Of a DNA stretch of 32,552 bases, positions 16,678 through 24,918 are shown one piece after another (within the stretch, counting starts at the first letter, position 1; the number at the start of each line of letters is the position of its first letter). This stretch comes from an uncultured Elioraea sp. GTDB taxonomy: Bacteria; Pseudomonadota; Alphaproteobacteria; Acetobacterales; Acetobacteraceae. The notes under the pieces were generated by a model. The model had not been told where the DNA came from. It made no database searches and saw nothing but the letters and a program-made list of their open reading frames with translations. The stretch spans positions 1 to 32,552 of the forward strand of contig CALLUO010000086.1 of assembly GCA_938010425.1 (NCBI GenBank), read 5' to 3'. A program made the translations under genes and the position numbers.

Positions 16678-17484
16678 ATGACCGAACGACCAGCGCCGCC
16701 ACCTCGCCGTCGGCAGCCGCGCCTGCGGCTGCCGTTTCGGTCCGGCGGGCAGGTGTCGCCATCGCAGGGGTGGCGGGCTGTGCGCCTGCGCTGGGCGCTG
16801 ATCATTCCGCTGGTGGCTGTCGCGCTCGGGCTGGCGATGAGCGGCGCGCTCGAGCACCTCTCGCTCGATAAGCTCGCCACCCGGTATGCTGCTCTGCGTT
16901 CGGCGGTCGCCAATGCGCCCGTCCAGGCGGCGGCTGCGTTCGTCGTCGCCTATGCAGCGGTGGTCGCGGCCTCGTTTCCCGTCGGCGCCTTTTTCACCGT
17001 GGCGGGTGGGCTGCTCTTCGGCCTCTGGTGGGGCACGGCACTTTCGGTGGTGGGCGCCTCAATCGGCGCGATCGTGATTTTCCTCGCCGTGCGCACGGCC
17101 TTCGCTCCGCTTGTTGCGCGCCGCGCCTCGCGCCTGCTTGCGCGCATTCGCCCGGGGCTTGAGCGCGACGGCGTTTACTACCTCCTATTTCTCCGGCTCG
17201 TCCCGCTCTTTCCCTTCTGGCTCGTCAACATGGCGCCCGCGCTCGTCGGCATGCGGCTCACTCCCTATGCCTTCGCCACCTTGGTGGGCATTGTGCCCGT
17301 CGCCTTCGTCTATGCGGGGTTCGGGGCAGCAGCGGGCAAGGTGCTCGCCAGCGGGGGAAGGCCTGATCTCGACCTCGCCCTCTCGCCTGCCGTGCTGCTG
17401 CCGCTTGCCGGGCTTGCCGTGCTCGCCCTGGCGCCCGTCCTCTGGCGGCTCTTTGCCGCCAGCCGCGCGGTGCGCGATGGTTGA
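16678..17484 (+). CDS. TVP38/TMEM64 (VTT domain) membrane protein
   Basis: 268 aa. A basic, Pro/Arg-rich N-terminus (1-35) precedes about six hydrophobic segments. The VTT core shows VAASFPVGAFFTVAGGLLFGLWWGTALSVVGASIGA, then YYLLFLRLVPLFPFWLVNMAPALVGM, the two conserved half-helix motifs of DedA/TVP38 proteins, likely lipid scramblases or transporters at the inner membrane. The stop overlaps the start of the flavoprotein gene by 8 nt. VTT genes paired with or fused to MerA-like oxidoreductases are recurrent in proteobacteria, so a shared function is likely but undefined. Confidence 0.86.
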   Translation: MTERPAPPPRRRQPRLRLPFRSGGQVSPSQGWRAVRLRWALIIPLVAVALGLAMSGALEHLSLDKLATRYAALRSAVANAPVQAAAAFVVAYAAVVAASFPVGAFFTVAGGLLFGLWWGTALSVVGASIGAIVIFLAVRTAFAPLVARRASRLLARIRPGLERDGVYYLLFLRLVPLFPFWLVNMAPALVGMRLTPYAFATLVGIVPVAFVYAGFGAAAGKVLASGGRPDLDLALSPAVLLPLAGLAVLALAPVLWRLFAASRAVRDG

Positions 17485-18913
17485 GGCGGATCTTGTCGTC
17501 ATTGGCGCCGGCGCGGCGGGGCTTTCGGTCGCGGCCGGAGCCGCACAGCTCGGCGCACGCGTGGTGCTGATCGAGCGCGCGGCCCTTGGGGGGGAGTGCC
17601 TGAACGCGGGCTGCGTTCCGTCGAAGGCGCTTCTTGCTGCCGCGAAACGGATCGCACTTGCACGAGAAGCGGAACGATACGGTCTGCGTACGGCAGGCGC
17701 GATCGATGTCGCTGCCGTCATGGCCGACGTGCGTCGCGCCATCGCCGACATCGCGCCGAACGACTCTGCGCATCGATACCGGGGGCTTGGCGCGCGCGTC
17801 ATCTTGGGCGAAGCGCGCTTTGCGGCGCATGATCGCGTGACCGTCGGAGATGAAAGGATCGCGGCGCGTCGTATCGTCATCGCCACAGGTACGCGCCCTG
17901 CGATTCCTCCGATCCCCGGTCTCGAGGGGGTGGCGTTCCTAACCAACGAGAACCTTTGGTCGCTCGAGCGTCTGCCGGCGCATTTGCTTGTGCTCGGCGC
18001 AGGCGCGATGGGGCTTGAGATAGCGCAGGCCTTCGCCCGGCTTGGCTGCCGCGTCACAGTGCTGGAGGCGGGGCGGGCTCTCGCGCGCGAGGATAGCGAA
18101 TTGGTAGCGGGGCTGCTGGTCGCTCTCCAACGGGATGGTGTTGTGGTGCGCGAGGGCGTGCGGGTGTTGCGCGTGGCGCCTGATCCGGTCGGCCTCGCCA
18201 TCCTGCTTGACGCGGGCGAGGGGAGGGAAGAGCGCATTGTCGGAAGCCACCTCCTGCTCGCTACCGGGCGGACGCCAAACCTCGAGGGGCTCTCTCTCGA
18301 TCGTGCAGGCATCGAAGCAACGCCACAGGGCATCCGCGTCGATCGAAGCTTGCGCAGCCTCTCCAACCGCCGCGTCTTCGCCGCCGGCGACATCGCCGAC
18401 ATCGAGGGGGTCGGGCCGCAGCGCTTCACCCATACCGCCTCTCACCATGCGGGGGTGATCCTGCGGCGCGCGCTGTTCCGTCTGCCTGCGAAAACCGCTC
18501 CTGAAACGATTCCGCGCTGCCTCTATACAGACCCCGAACTCGCCTCCTTAGGCCTCACCGAACCCGAAGCACGAGCGCGAGGGCTTGCCAATCTCGCTAT
18601 CCTGCGCTGGCCGATCCCCGAGACCGATCGTGCTGCGACCGAGAGGGTGCGGCATGGGCTCGTCAAAATCATCGCTAGCCGGCGCGGGCGCGTGCTGGGT
18701 GCTGCCGTGCTTGCTCCGCACGCGGGCGAGATCATCGGCCTGCTTGCGCTCGCCATTCGCAAAGGCGTGTCGGTCACCACGCTCGCCGATCTCGTGCTGC
18801 CCTATCCGACATATGCGGAGGGCGTGAAGCGGGCGGCGGGGAATTTCTTCGCCCAGCGTTTCCTTTCGCCGACCATTCGACACGTTGTGCGCGTTCTCTC
18901 CCGCCTGCCTTGA
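17477..18913 (+). CDS. MerA/Lpd-like FAD pyridine nucleotide-disulfide oxidoreductase
   Basis: 478 aa from ATG 17477. FAD motif GAGAAG at 10-15; redox pair C41-LNAG-C46 in GGECLNAGCVPSK; NAD(P) motif LGAGAMGLEIAQ; second FAD motif FAAGDIADIEG. The dimer-interface stretch reads YPTYAEG, with Tyr where lipoamide dehydrogenase and glutathione reductase have the catalytic His (HPT). The same Tyr change is typical of mercuric reductase, but the terminal vicinal cysteines and N-terminal metal-binding domain of MerA are absent. So it is neither a normal Lpd nor a canonical MerA; the substrate is unknown. Translationally overlapped with the VTT gene. It converges on apaG with 9 nt between. Confidence 0.87.
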   Translation: MVEADLVVIGAGAAGLSVAAGAAQLGARVVLIERAALGGECLNAGCVPSKALLAAAKRIALAREAERYGLRTAGAIDVAAVMADVRRAIADIAPNDSAHRYRGLGARVILGEARFAAHDRVTVGDERIAARRIVIATGTRPAIPPIPGLEGVAFLTNENLWSLERLPAHLLVLGAGAMGLEIAQAFARLGCRVTVLEAGRALAREDSELVAGLLVALQRDGVVVREGVRVLRVAPDPVGLAILLDAGEGREERIVGSHLLLATGRTPNLEGLSLDRAGIEATPQGIRVDRSLRSLSNRRVFAAGDIADIEGVGPQRFTHTASHHAGVILRRALFRLPAKTAPETIPRCLYTDPELASLGLTEPEARARGLANLAILRWPIPETDRAATERVRHGLVKIIASRRGRVLGAAVLAPHAGEIIGLLALAIRKGVSVTTLADLVLPYPTYAEGVKRAAGNFFAQRFLSPTIRHVVRVLSRLP

Positions 18914-18922
18914 GCAGAGGCT

Positions 18923-19330
18923 TTAGTTGAGGCGTGTCGGGCGCTCCGTCACATCCAGCGCGAAGGGAGGGATCACGACGTCGAAGGCCTCCCCGGTCTC
19001 ACACACCACCATGTGGTAAAAGCCGCGCATAAAGCCAGACGGGGTGGACAGCGGCGTGCCGGAGGTATAGCAAAACGCCTCGCCAGGGGCGAGAATGGGC
19101 TGTTCGCCCACCACGCCGGGCCCGTGCACGCGTTGGGTGCGCCCCTGCGAGTCCGTAATGATCCAGGTGCGGCGCATCAGCTGCACCGTCTCCACCCCTT
19201 CGTTGGCGATTGTTACGTGATAGGCCCAAACCCAGCGACGCTCGGCGGGTTCCGACTGGTCGGACAAGTAGTCTGGGCGGACGGTGACGCGAATGCCCCG
19301 CGTCACCTCGGTGTAGGTTGGGCTGGTCAT
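18923..19330 (-). CDS. apaG: ApaG family protein
   Basis: 135 aa covering one ApaG/FBOX-A immunoglobulin-like domain: YTEVTRGIRVTVRPDYL, VWAYHVTIANEG, RTWIITDSQGR, VVGEQPILAPGEAFCYTSGTPL and a TPSGFMRGFY stretch. In enterobacteria apaG mutants show altered divalent-metal (Co/Mg) phenotypes and raised Ap4A; the mechanism is not known. It starts four bases after the metZ stop, a pairing usual in alphaproteobacteria, so the two genes are very likely one operon. Confidence 0.93.
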   Translation of the reverse strand: MTSPTYTEVTRGIRVTVRPDYLSDQSEPAERRWVWAYHVTIANEGVETVQLMRRTWIITDSQGRTQRVHGPGVVGEQPILAPGEAFCYTSGTPLSTPSGFMRGFYHMVVCETGEAFDVVIPPFALDVTERPTRLN

Positions 19331-19334
19331 GGTC

Positions 19335-20558
19335 TCACTCCGCCGCTGCCGCGGCCCGCGCGGCGTCGAGCGCCTGGGCGATGTCCTCGATCAGGTCGTG
19401 CACGTCCTCAAGCCCGATAGAGAGGCGCACCAGACCATCGCCAATGCCGAGGCGCGCGCGCTCCATGGCCCCGATCCTCTGATGCGTCGTCGTCGCCGGA
19501 TGCGTCGCCAGGCTTTTCGCATCGCCGAGATTGTTGCTGATGTCGATCAGGCGCAAAGAATCGAGGAAGCGGTAGGCGGCCTGCTTGCCGCCGGCGAGAT
19601 CGAAACTCACCATAGTTCCGCCCCCTCCCATTTGGCGCATGGCGAGCGCATGCTGCGGGTGGTCGGCGCGTGCGGGATAAAGTACCCGCGCGACCTCCGC
19701 CCGGGTTGCGAGGTAATCGGCGATCGCAGCTGCCGAAGCCTGCATGGCGCGCAAGCGGACGGGGAGGGTTTCGAGGCCCTTGAGCAATACCCAGGCATTG
19801 AAGGGAGAGAGGGCTGGGCCAGTGTTGCGCAGGAAAGGCTGCAGCGTCTCCTCAATCCAAACGCGGGGGCCAAGCACTGCACCGCCGAGGCAGCGGCCCT
19901 GCCCGTCGATGTGTTTCGTCGCCGAATAGATCACCACGTCCGCTCCCAACTCCAGAGGGCGCTGCAGGAGCGGGGTGGCAAACACATTGTCCACCATGAC
20001 GAGAGCCCCTGCCCGGTGCGCGAGGTCGGAGACGAGGCGGAGATCGATCACCTCCAAGCAGGGGTTGGAGGGGGTTTCCAGGAACACGGCCTGCGCGGGC
20101 CGCGCCAGCGCCTCGCGCCACTCGGTCTCCTTTGTGCCGTCGACGAACACCGTTTCGATGCCGAACTTCGGCAACAGGGTCGAGATGATCCAGTGGCAGG
20201 AGCCGAACAGGGCGCGCGAAGCGACCACGCGGTCTCCTGCCTTCAGGTGGGCAAGCAGGGCGGAGGCGACGGCCGCCATGCCGGTGGCCGTCGCCCGGCA
20301 GGCCTCAGCGCCTTCGAGCGCGGCGAGGCGGGCTTCGAACATGGCGACGGTGGGGTTGCCAAAGCGACTGTATTGAAAGCGCGAAACCTCGCCGAGGAAG
20401 GTGGCTTCGGCTTCCTTCGCCGACCCATATACGAAGCCTGAGGTGAGGAAGAGAGCCTCGGCAGTCTCCATCCACCGGCTGCGCGCGAGTCCGCCGCGCA
20501 CGGCAAGCGTGGCGGGCCGATCGCGGCGCGGGGCGCGTGCAGGGGCGTCGTCTGCCAT
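19335..20558 (-). CDS. metZ: O-succinylhomoserine sulfhydrylase
   Basis: 407-aa Cys/Met metabolism PLP enzyme. The Schiff-base lysine is K215 in SATKHIDGQGR; D190 in VMVDNVF holds the pyridine nitrogen; YSRFGNPT and the ETPSNP loop complete the signature. The GQGR after the lysine and EALFLTSGFVY near the start favour the MetZ subgroup, which makes homocysteine directly from O-succinylhomoserine and sulfide. A cystathionine-synthase activity cannot be excluded. ATG 20558 is the natural start. apaG follows. The region before it holds the divergent tRNA promoter. Confidence 0.92.
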   Translation of the reverse strand: MADDAPARAPRRDRPATLAVRGGLARSRWMETAEALFLTSGFVYGSAKEAEATFLGEVSRFQYSRFGNPTVAMFEARLAALEGAEACRATATGMAAVASALLAHLKAGDRVVASRALFGSCHWIISTLLPKFGIETVFVDGTKETEWREALARPAQAVFLETPSNPCLEVIDLRLVSDLAHRAGALVMVDNVFATPLLQRPLELGADVVIYSATKHIDGQGRCLGGAVLGPRVWIEETLQPFLRNTGPALSPFNAWVLLKGLETLPVRLRAMQASAAAIADYLATRAEVARVLYPARADHPQHALAMRQMGGGGTMVSFDLAGGKQAAYRFLDSLRLIDISNNLGDAKSLATHPATTTHQRIGAMERARLGIGDGLVRLSIGLEDVHDLIEDIAQALDAARAAAAAE

Positions 20559-20615
20559 GGCGGCGAGGAGGCTTGCGGCCGGGCGAGCCGGAAATCAAGC
20601 GCCCCTGCCCGGGTC

Positions 20616-20644
20616 TTGCCCGGCTAGGCTCTGCCACCTATACA
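20616..20644 (+). promoter_or_regulatory. Sigma-70 promoter for tRNA-Gly
   Basis: TTGCCC (20616-20621) and TATACA (20639-20644) are separated by 17 bases and lie 16 bases before the tRNA, so transcription would start a few bases upstream of the mature 5' end. Confidence 0.65.
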
Positions 20645-20659
20645 AAAAACGTTGGGTGG

Positions 20660-20733
20660 GCGGGTATGATGTAATGGTAGCCTGCCAGCTTCCCAAGCTG
20701 GATGCGCGGGTTCGATTCCCGCTACCCGCTCCA
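20660..20733 (+). tRNA. tRNA-Gly (CCC anticodon)
   Basis: A 74-nt cloverleaf with encoded CCA. Acceptor GCGGGTA pairs with TACCCGC; the D arm contains AATGGTAG; the anticodon stem CCAGC/GCTGG encloses TTCCCAA, so the anticodon is CCC. The T arm is GCGGG-TTCGATT-CCCGC. Discriminator U precedes CCA. It reads GGG codons. Confidence 0.95.
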
Positions 20734-20735
20734 CC

Positions 20736-23207
20736 GTGAGCCCGCTTGCGTTTCCCCACGCTCCACAAGACCTTCCTGTTCGCCACGCGCTGAAGGCGCT
20801 GGATGAGGCGCTGGCGCGCGGCAACGCCGTGCTCGTCGCCCCACCCGGCGCGGGCAAGACCACGCTGGTCCCCCTCGCTCTGCTCGCGGCACCCTGGCGG
20901 GCCGGACGAAAGATCCTTCTGCTCGAACCGCGCCGCCTGGCCGCCCGCGCTGCCGCGAGACGCCTTGCCGACTTGCTCGGCGAACCGCTCGGCCGCAGGG
21001 TCGGCCTTGCCACACGTCTCGAGCGTGTGGTGTCCGACGCGACCGAGATCGAGGTTGTCACCGAAGGCCTTTTGGTGCGCCGGCTGCAGAACGATCCCAG
21101 CCTCGAGGGGGTCGGTGCCGTCCTGTTCGACGAGGTGCATGAACGGTCGCTGGAGACCGACCTTGCGCTCGCCCTTGCCCGAGAGGTGCAGGCTACCCTT
21201 CGTCCCGACCTTCGGCTGGTGGCGATGTCCGCTACGTTGGATGCGGCGGCCTTCGCTCGCCTTCTTGACGCCCCGGTGGTCGAGAGCGCGGGGCGGACGT
21301 TTCCGGTGGAGATCGTCTGGGCCGTGCGCGACCTCGCCGATGCGCGTGAGCTGCCGGAAGCGGCTGTCGCCGCCATCCGTCGCGCGCTCGCCTCCGTTGC
21401 GGGCGATGTGCTCGTCTTCCTCCCCGGTATGGCGGAGATCCGCCGTGTCGAGGCCATGCTCGCGGAGGATCGGGGGCTCGGCGCCGTTGTCCGCCCCCTG
21501 CACGGTGATCTTTCCCCCCAGGCGCAGGACCTTGCCCTCCGGCCCGATGCGGCAGGGCGGCGGAAGGTCATCCTCGCCACCTCCATCGCCGAGACCTCGC
21601 TGACCGTCGAGGGCGTGCGCGCAGTGGTGGACGGGGGCTTCCGCCGTGCGCCACGCTTCGACCCGGGCACGAGCCTGACGCGTCTGGCCACGGTGCGGAT
21701 CTCAAGGGCCTCGGCCGAACAAAGGGCTGGGCGGGCGGGCCGTCTTGGCCCCGGCGTGTGTTTCCGCCTGTGGACCGACGCGTTGCACCGCGGCCTCGCA
21801 GCGCGCGATCGGCCCGAGATCCTAGAAGCCGATCTCGCTCCCCTCGCCCTCGACCTCGCCGCCTGGGGGGCGGAGCCCTGGGCGCTGTCCTTCCTCGACC
21901 CGCCTCCTGAGGGGGCATGGGCTGCTGCCCGCGACCTTCTCCGTCGCCTTGGCGCAGTCGACGCACGGGGCGCGATTACCCTCAAAGGGCGTCGGATGGC
22001 GCGGCTTGGAACGCACCCGCGGCTTGCCGCCATGTTGGTCGAGGCGGATGGCGAGGAGGCGGGGCTTGCGTGCGATCTCGCTGCCCTGATCGAGGAGCGC
22101 GATACGCTACGGGTTGAGCCGGGTGAGGTGCCGCCCGCCGACATCCGGCTTCGTCTTGGGCGTCTTTCCGGCCCGGCCGCACGCGCTGCCGCCCTGCACC
22201 GGCGCCGCTTGGGCCTGCGCGAGGGCGGCGGTCCGGTCCGCGCCGAACGGGCAGGGGCCCTTCTTGCCCGCGCCTTCCCCGACTGGGTGGCGATGGCGCG
22301 TGGCGAGCGCGGCGCCTTCCTGCTTGCCTCAGGCCGCGGGGCGCGGCTTCCGCCCACCGATGCTCTCGCTGACGAGGCTTTCCTCGCCGTGGCCTCCCTC
22401 GATCTCTCGGGGCGCGAGGCGCGGATCCGGCTCGCCGCCCCGCTCACGCGCGAGGAGATCGAGCACCTGTTCGGCGCCGACATCGTGACCGAGGAGGGCG
22501 TGTTCTGGGACGAAGCGGCGGGGGCAGTGCGGGCACGGCGGCGGCGCCTCCTTGGCGCGCTTGTCCTCGAAGAGAGCCCCATCGCTCGCCCTGAGCCAGC
22601 GCTGGTCGCGCGCGGGCTCTGCGCGGGGGTGCGAGCGCGTGGCCTTTCTGCCCTGCCCTGGACGGATGCTGCGCGCAACCTGCAGGCGCGCGCCAACCTC
22701 ATGCATAGGCTCGATCCCGCCTGGCCAGACCTTTCCGACCAGGCTCTACTCGCAAGCCTGGATGACTGGCTCGCCCCCTTCCTGGCTGGCCTGACACGGC
22801 TGGAAGAGCTTTCGTCTCTCGACCTCGTCTCTGTTCTGCGTTCTGTCCTTGGGTCGGATCGGGTGTCCGAACTGGACCGCGCCCTTCCCACCCACCTCGC
22901 CCTGCCGAGCGGGGGTAGGGGGGTGATTGACTACACGCGCAGCCCGCCCACCCTTTCCGCCCGCGCTCAGGCCCTGTTCGGGCTCAGCACGCTGCCGCGG
23001 CTCGTCGGTGGACGGATCCCGCTGCAGGTCGAGCTCCTCTCGCCGGCCGGACGGCCAATCGCGGTGACAGGGGATCTCGCCGCCTTCTGGCGTGGCGGCT
23101 GGGCGGAGGTGAGAAAGGCGATGCGCGGTCGCTACCCCAAGCACGCCTGGCCTGAGGACCCCTCTGTTCCGCTCAGCCCCGCCGCGAGGCCAACCAGACG
23201 GCCATGA
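20736..23207 (+). CDS. hrpB: ATP-dependent helicase HrpB
   Basis: 823-aa DEAH-box helicase. Walker A APPGAGKTT (about 36-44), DEVHER (132-137), SATLD, and motif VI EQRAGRAGRLGPGVCFRLW; the C-terminal HrpB domain carries ALPW...NLQARANLM and the terminal YPKHAWPEDP typical of the family. Its cellular role is poorly defined (RNA helicase family). The start is GTG 20736, only two bases after the tRNA CCA end; it is the only ATG/GTG/TTG in frame before the helicase core, and any ribosome site would lie within the tRNA T arm. The 3' end overlaps the convergent MFS gene by 35 nt. Confidence 0.95.
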   Translation: MSPLAFPHAPQDLPVRHALKALDEALARGNAVLVAPPGAGKTTLVPLALLAAPWRAGRKILLLEPRRLAARAAARRLADLLGEPLGRRVGLATRLERVVSDATEIEVVTEGLLVRRLQNDPSLEGVGAVLFDEVHERSLETDLALALAREVQATLRPDLRLVAMSATLDAAAFARLLDAPVVESAGRTFPVEIVWAVRDLADARELPEAAVAAIRRALASVAGDVLVFLPGMAEIRRVEAMLAEDRGLGAVVRPLHGDLSPQAQDLALRPDAAGRRKVILATSIAETSLTVEGVRAVVDGGFRRAPRFDPGTSLTRLATVRISRASAEQRAGRAGRLGPGVCFRLWTDALHRGLAARDRPEILEADLAPLALDLAAWGAEPWALSFLDPPPEGAWAAARDLLRRLGAVDARGAITLKGRRMARLGTHPRLAAMLVEADGEEAGLACDLAALIEERDTLRVEPGEVPPADIRLRLGRLSGPAARAAALHRRRLGLREGGGPVRAERAGALLARAFPDWVAMARGERGAFLLASGRGARLPPTDALADEAFLAVASLDLSGREARIRLAAPLTREEIEHLFGADIVTEEGVFWDEAAGAVRARRRRLLGALVLEESPIARPEPALVARGLCAGVRARGLSALPWTDAARNLQARANLMHRLDPAWPDLSDQALLASLDDWLAPFLAGLTRLEELSSLDLVSVLRSVLGSDRVSELDRALPTHLALPSGGRGVIDYTRSPPTLSARAQALFGLSTLPRLVGGRIPLQVELLSPAGRPIAVTGDLAAFWRGGWAEVRKAMRGRYPKHAWPEDPSVPLSPAARPTRRP

Positions 23208-24348
23208 CCAAGGCGGGGGCGGCGAACACTGCCCAGGCCGCCCGATAGCCGATGGTGGAGGCGGCAAGGCCGAACAGTGCGGGAAGCGCGATCTGGCCAA
23301 TCTGCACGTAAAAGAGAACGCCGCCCGTGGCAGGCCCCGCCCTTCCGGGCGGTGCAAGACGCGCAACCTCTGCAAGCATCAGCCCGTGAAAGGCCATCAC
23401 GGTCGCCGAACCAAGGAGCAAAGCGGCGAGAATCATCCCCTCGCCCGCCCCGCTCGGCAGGGCGGCGAGAGCGCCGAAGGCGGCCGCGGTGCCGACGCCG
23501 ATGCCCGCGAGCACGGCTCGCGTCGGCACAATGCGCCCGCCAAGCCAGCCCCAGAAGATGCGGCCCGGGATCGCAATCAGCGTGGCCAGGCTGAACAAGG
23601 CGCCCGCGGCGGAGAGGCTGCGGCCCTGCACCTCGACAAGGTAGACGACGGCGAAGGTCATGTGCACGATCTGCAGACCCACATACACCACTGCCATCGC
23701 GGTGATGGGGGTAAGGGCGGGAGACCAGACCATGCGCAGTGTCTCGCCGAAGGCGGCGATGCGCAGGGGTGCGGAGGGGTCGCGGTCTGTGTCGCAACGT
23801 GTCCGCCAGGGCTGGAGAGCCACAGCGAGCAGGCCGCAGAGCAGGCCCGAAAGCAGGAGCGCGCCGCGCCAACCGGCGGCTTCGGCGAAGCCCGGCGCAA
23901 GCAGGCCCGTAAGCGCAGCGCCCAAGGGAACGCCCGTCTGCTTGATGGAAAAGTAGAGGGGCTGCTGGGCGGTCGGCACAACGCGCGCCAAGACGTGCGA
24001 AGACGCTGGGGTGGAGATGACGGAGCCGACGCCGACCAGAAGCGCGCCGAACGCGACCAGGCCCGCCCCGTCCGGCGCGCCCATGGCAAGCCCAGCCCCG
24101 GCAAGCGCCAGCGCGACCTGGGCCACGCGGAACCCGCCCCAGCGCCTGAGCGGGGCGGCGATCGCCACCGTGCCGGCCATGGCGGCGGCCGAAGCGAGCG
24201 CTGCGTAAGTTCCGGCATGCGACGGGTCGATGCCAAGATCGGCCCCGATGGCGGGGGCGAGCACCGGAACCACGCCGCGCGAGTAGGTGGCGAAGGTCTG
24301 CTGAACCAGCATCGCCAAAGTGGCGGTGAGAGCAAGCGAGAGGTGCAC
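23173..24348 (-). CDS. Major facilitator superfamily transporter
   Basis: 391 aa with about 12 hydrophobic segments from MHLSLALTATLAMLVQQTF. The first half includes RGVVPVLAPAIGADLGI and the second GRIFWGWLGGRIVPTRAV, the loop 8-9 copy of the MFS G-R-x-x-D-like motif. The conserved motif A after helix 2 is weak (APLRRWGGFR). A polar linker of about 25 residues in the middle (WRTRCDTDRDPSAPL) is the cytosolic loop. The substrate cannot be predicted. It is convergent with hrpB; about 220 nt separate its start from the phasin-like gene. Confidence 0.85.
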   Translation of the reverse strand: MHLSLALTATLAMLVQQTFATYSRGVVPVLAPAIGADLGIDPSHAGTYAALASAAAMAGTVAIAAPLRRWGGFRVAQVALALAGAGLAMGAPDGAGLVAFGALLVGVGSVISTPASSHVLARVVPTAQQPLYFSIKQTGVPLGAALTGLLAPGFAEAAGWRGALLLSGLLCGLLAVALQPWRTRCDTDRDPSAPLRIAAFGETLRMVWSPALTPITAMAVVYVGLQIVHMTFAVVYLVEVQGRSLSAAGALFSLATLIAIPGRIFWGWLGGRIVPTRAVLAGIGVGTAAAFGALAALPSGAGEGMILAALLLGSATVMAFHGLMLAEVARLAPPGRAGPATGGVLFYVQIGQIALPALFGLAASTIGYRAAWAVFAAPALVMAVWLASRRG

Positions 24349-24445
24349 CGGGCGGCCTCGACAGGAGCCGCCACGCTAGGGCCATTCCTTCGCCTCCGGA
24401 ACCCGCCCGGTTGGCAATCCACCTCGGCGATGAGGCGCGATCAGG

Positions 24446-24568
24446 TCAGCCGGCGAGCCAGGACCTGCGCTTCGGTTCGGCGCTCTCCCCGGCGGCGAGG
24501 GCGCTGTCGGCAACCGCGGCACTGGCCTCGGTCGTCAGCTGTGCACTCGCCTGCGCCAGGGAACGAAA
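24446..24568 (-). pseudogene. In-frame continuation of the phasin-like gene beyond a TGA
   Basis: Directly after the TGA at 24569-24571, the same frame continues for 40 sense codons and a second TGA. It encodes FRSLAQASAQLTTEASAAV then ADSALAAGESAEPKRRSWLAG. Third-codon positions are mostly G or C, as in the neighbouring genes, and the Ala-rich helical character continues that of the upstream part. The whole would be about 109 residues. This suggests a recent nonsense change, a sequencing error, or a shorter functional protein. It could be chance, since GC-rich DNA is often open. Confidence 0.4.
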
Positions 24569-24778
24569 TCAAGCCTCCATCAGGCGGGCCTGGTCGGCGC
24601 CGAACTCCTCCACCCGCTCTGCCATCCAGCGAGTGAACACGTTGCCCGCGCGTACGGGTAAGGCGCAGCGGGCGAGGTGGCCCAAGAGCTTGATGCGGCT
24701 TTCCACCATGTGCAGCCCCATCGTGATCCAAGCCTCCGGCAGGACGGGACCGGTTTCGTTCCCGCTCTCCTGCTTCAT
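24569..24778 (-). CDS. Small phasin-like hypothetical protein (69 aa)
   Basis: ATG 24778 follows AAGGAGG with an 8-base spacer, the best ribosome site in the window. The product begins MKQESGNETGPVLPEAWITM and continues as amphipathic helix: HMVESRIKLLGHLARCALP, then GNVFTRWMAERVEEFGADQ and ARLMEA. The helical pattern, lack of transmembrane segments and position in an alphaproteobacterium suggest a phasin-like protein (granule-surface), but I do not recognise a specific family. The frame carries on after the TGA. Longer open frames on this strand reaching 25168 are shadows of the response regulator. It is divergent from the two-component genes. Confidence 0.6.
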   Translation of the reverse strand: MKQESGNETGPVLPEAWITMGLHMVESRIKLLGHLARCALPVRAGNVFTRWMAERVEEFGADQARLMEA

Positions 24779-24786
24779 GAGGACGC

Positions 24787-24793
24787 CCTCCTT
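24787..24793 (-). promoter_or_regulatory. Strong ribosome binding site of the phasin-like gene
   Basis: AAGGAGG on the minus strand, eight bases before ATG 24778. It fixes the start and shows that the gene is, or recently was, well translated. Confidence 0.7.
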
Positions 24794-24861
24794 CCTCTTT
24801 TCGTGAGCTGGCAGGCTAGCGGAAAAACCCTTCCTGTGAGACGGGAATCGACGGGCGAGCC

Positions 24862-24890
24862 TTCGGCTGCCGGACCATGCGCGGTATGAT
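24862..24890 (+). promoter_or_regulatory. Promoter candidate for the response regulator
   Basis: A consensus-like -10 element TATGAT (24885-24890) with a weak -35 (TTCGGC, 24862-24867) at 17 bases. Transcription from about 24897 would leave a 20-nt leader before ATG 24919 and would exclude the in-frame ATG codons at 24877 and 24886. Confidence 0.35.
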
Positions 24891-24918
24891 GGCGGGTCGC
24901 TCGCAAGGGCCGCATCAG

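Noticed and set aside
20595-22891. Very long minus-strand frames opposite tRNA-Gly and hrpB
   Set aside because: Ser/Arg/Ala-rich shadows; the plus strand encodes an intact HrpB helicase and the tRNA.
23173-23207. Overlap of hrpB and the MFS gene as a frameshift sign
   Set aside because: Both products end with family-typical sequence, so a 35-nt convergent overlap is the simplest reading.
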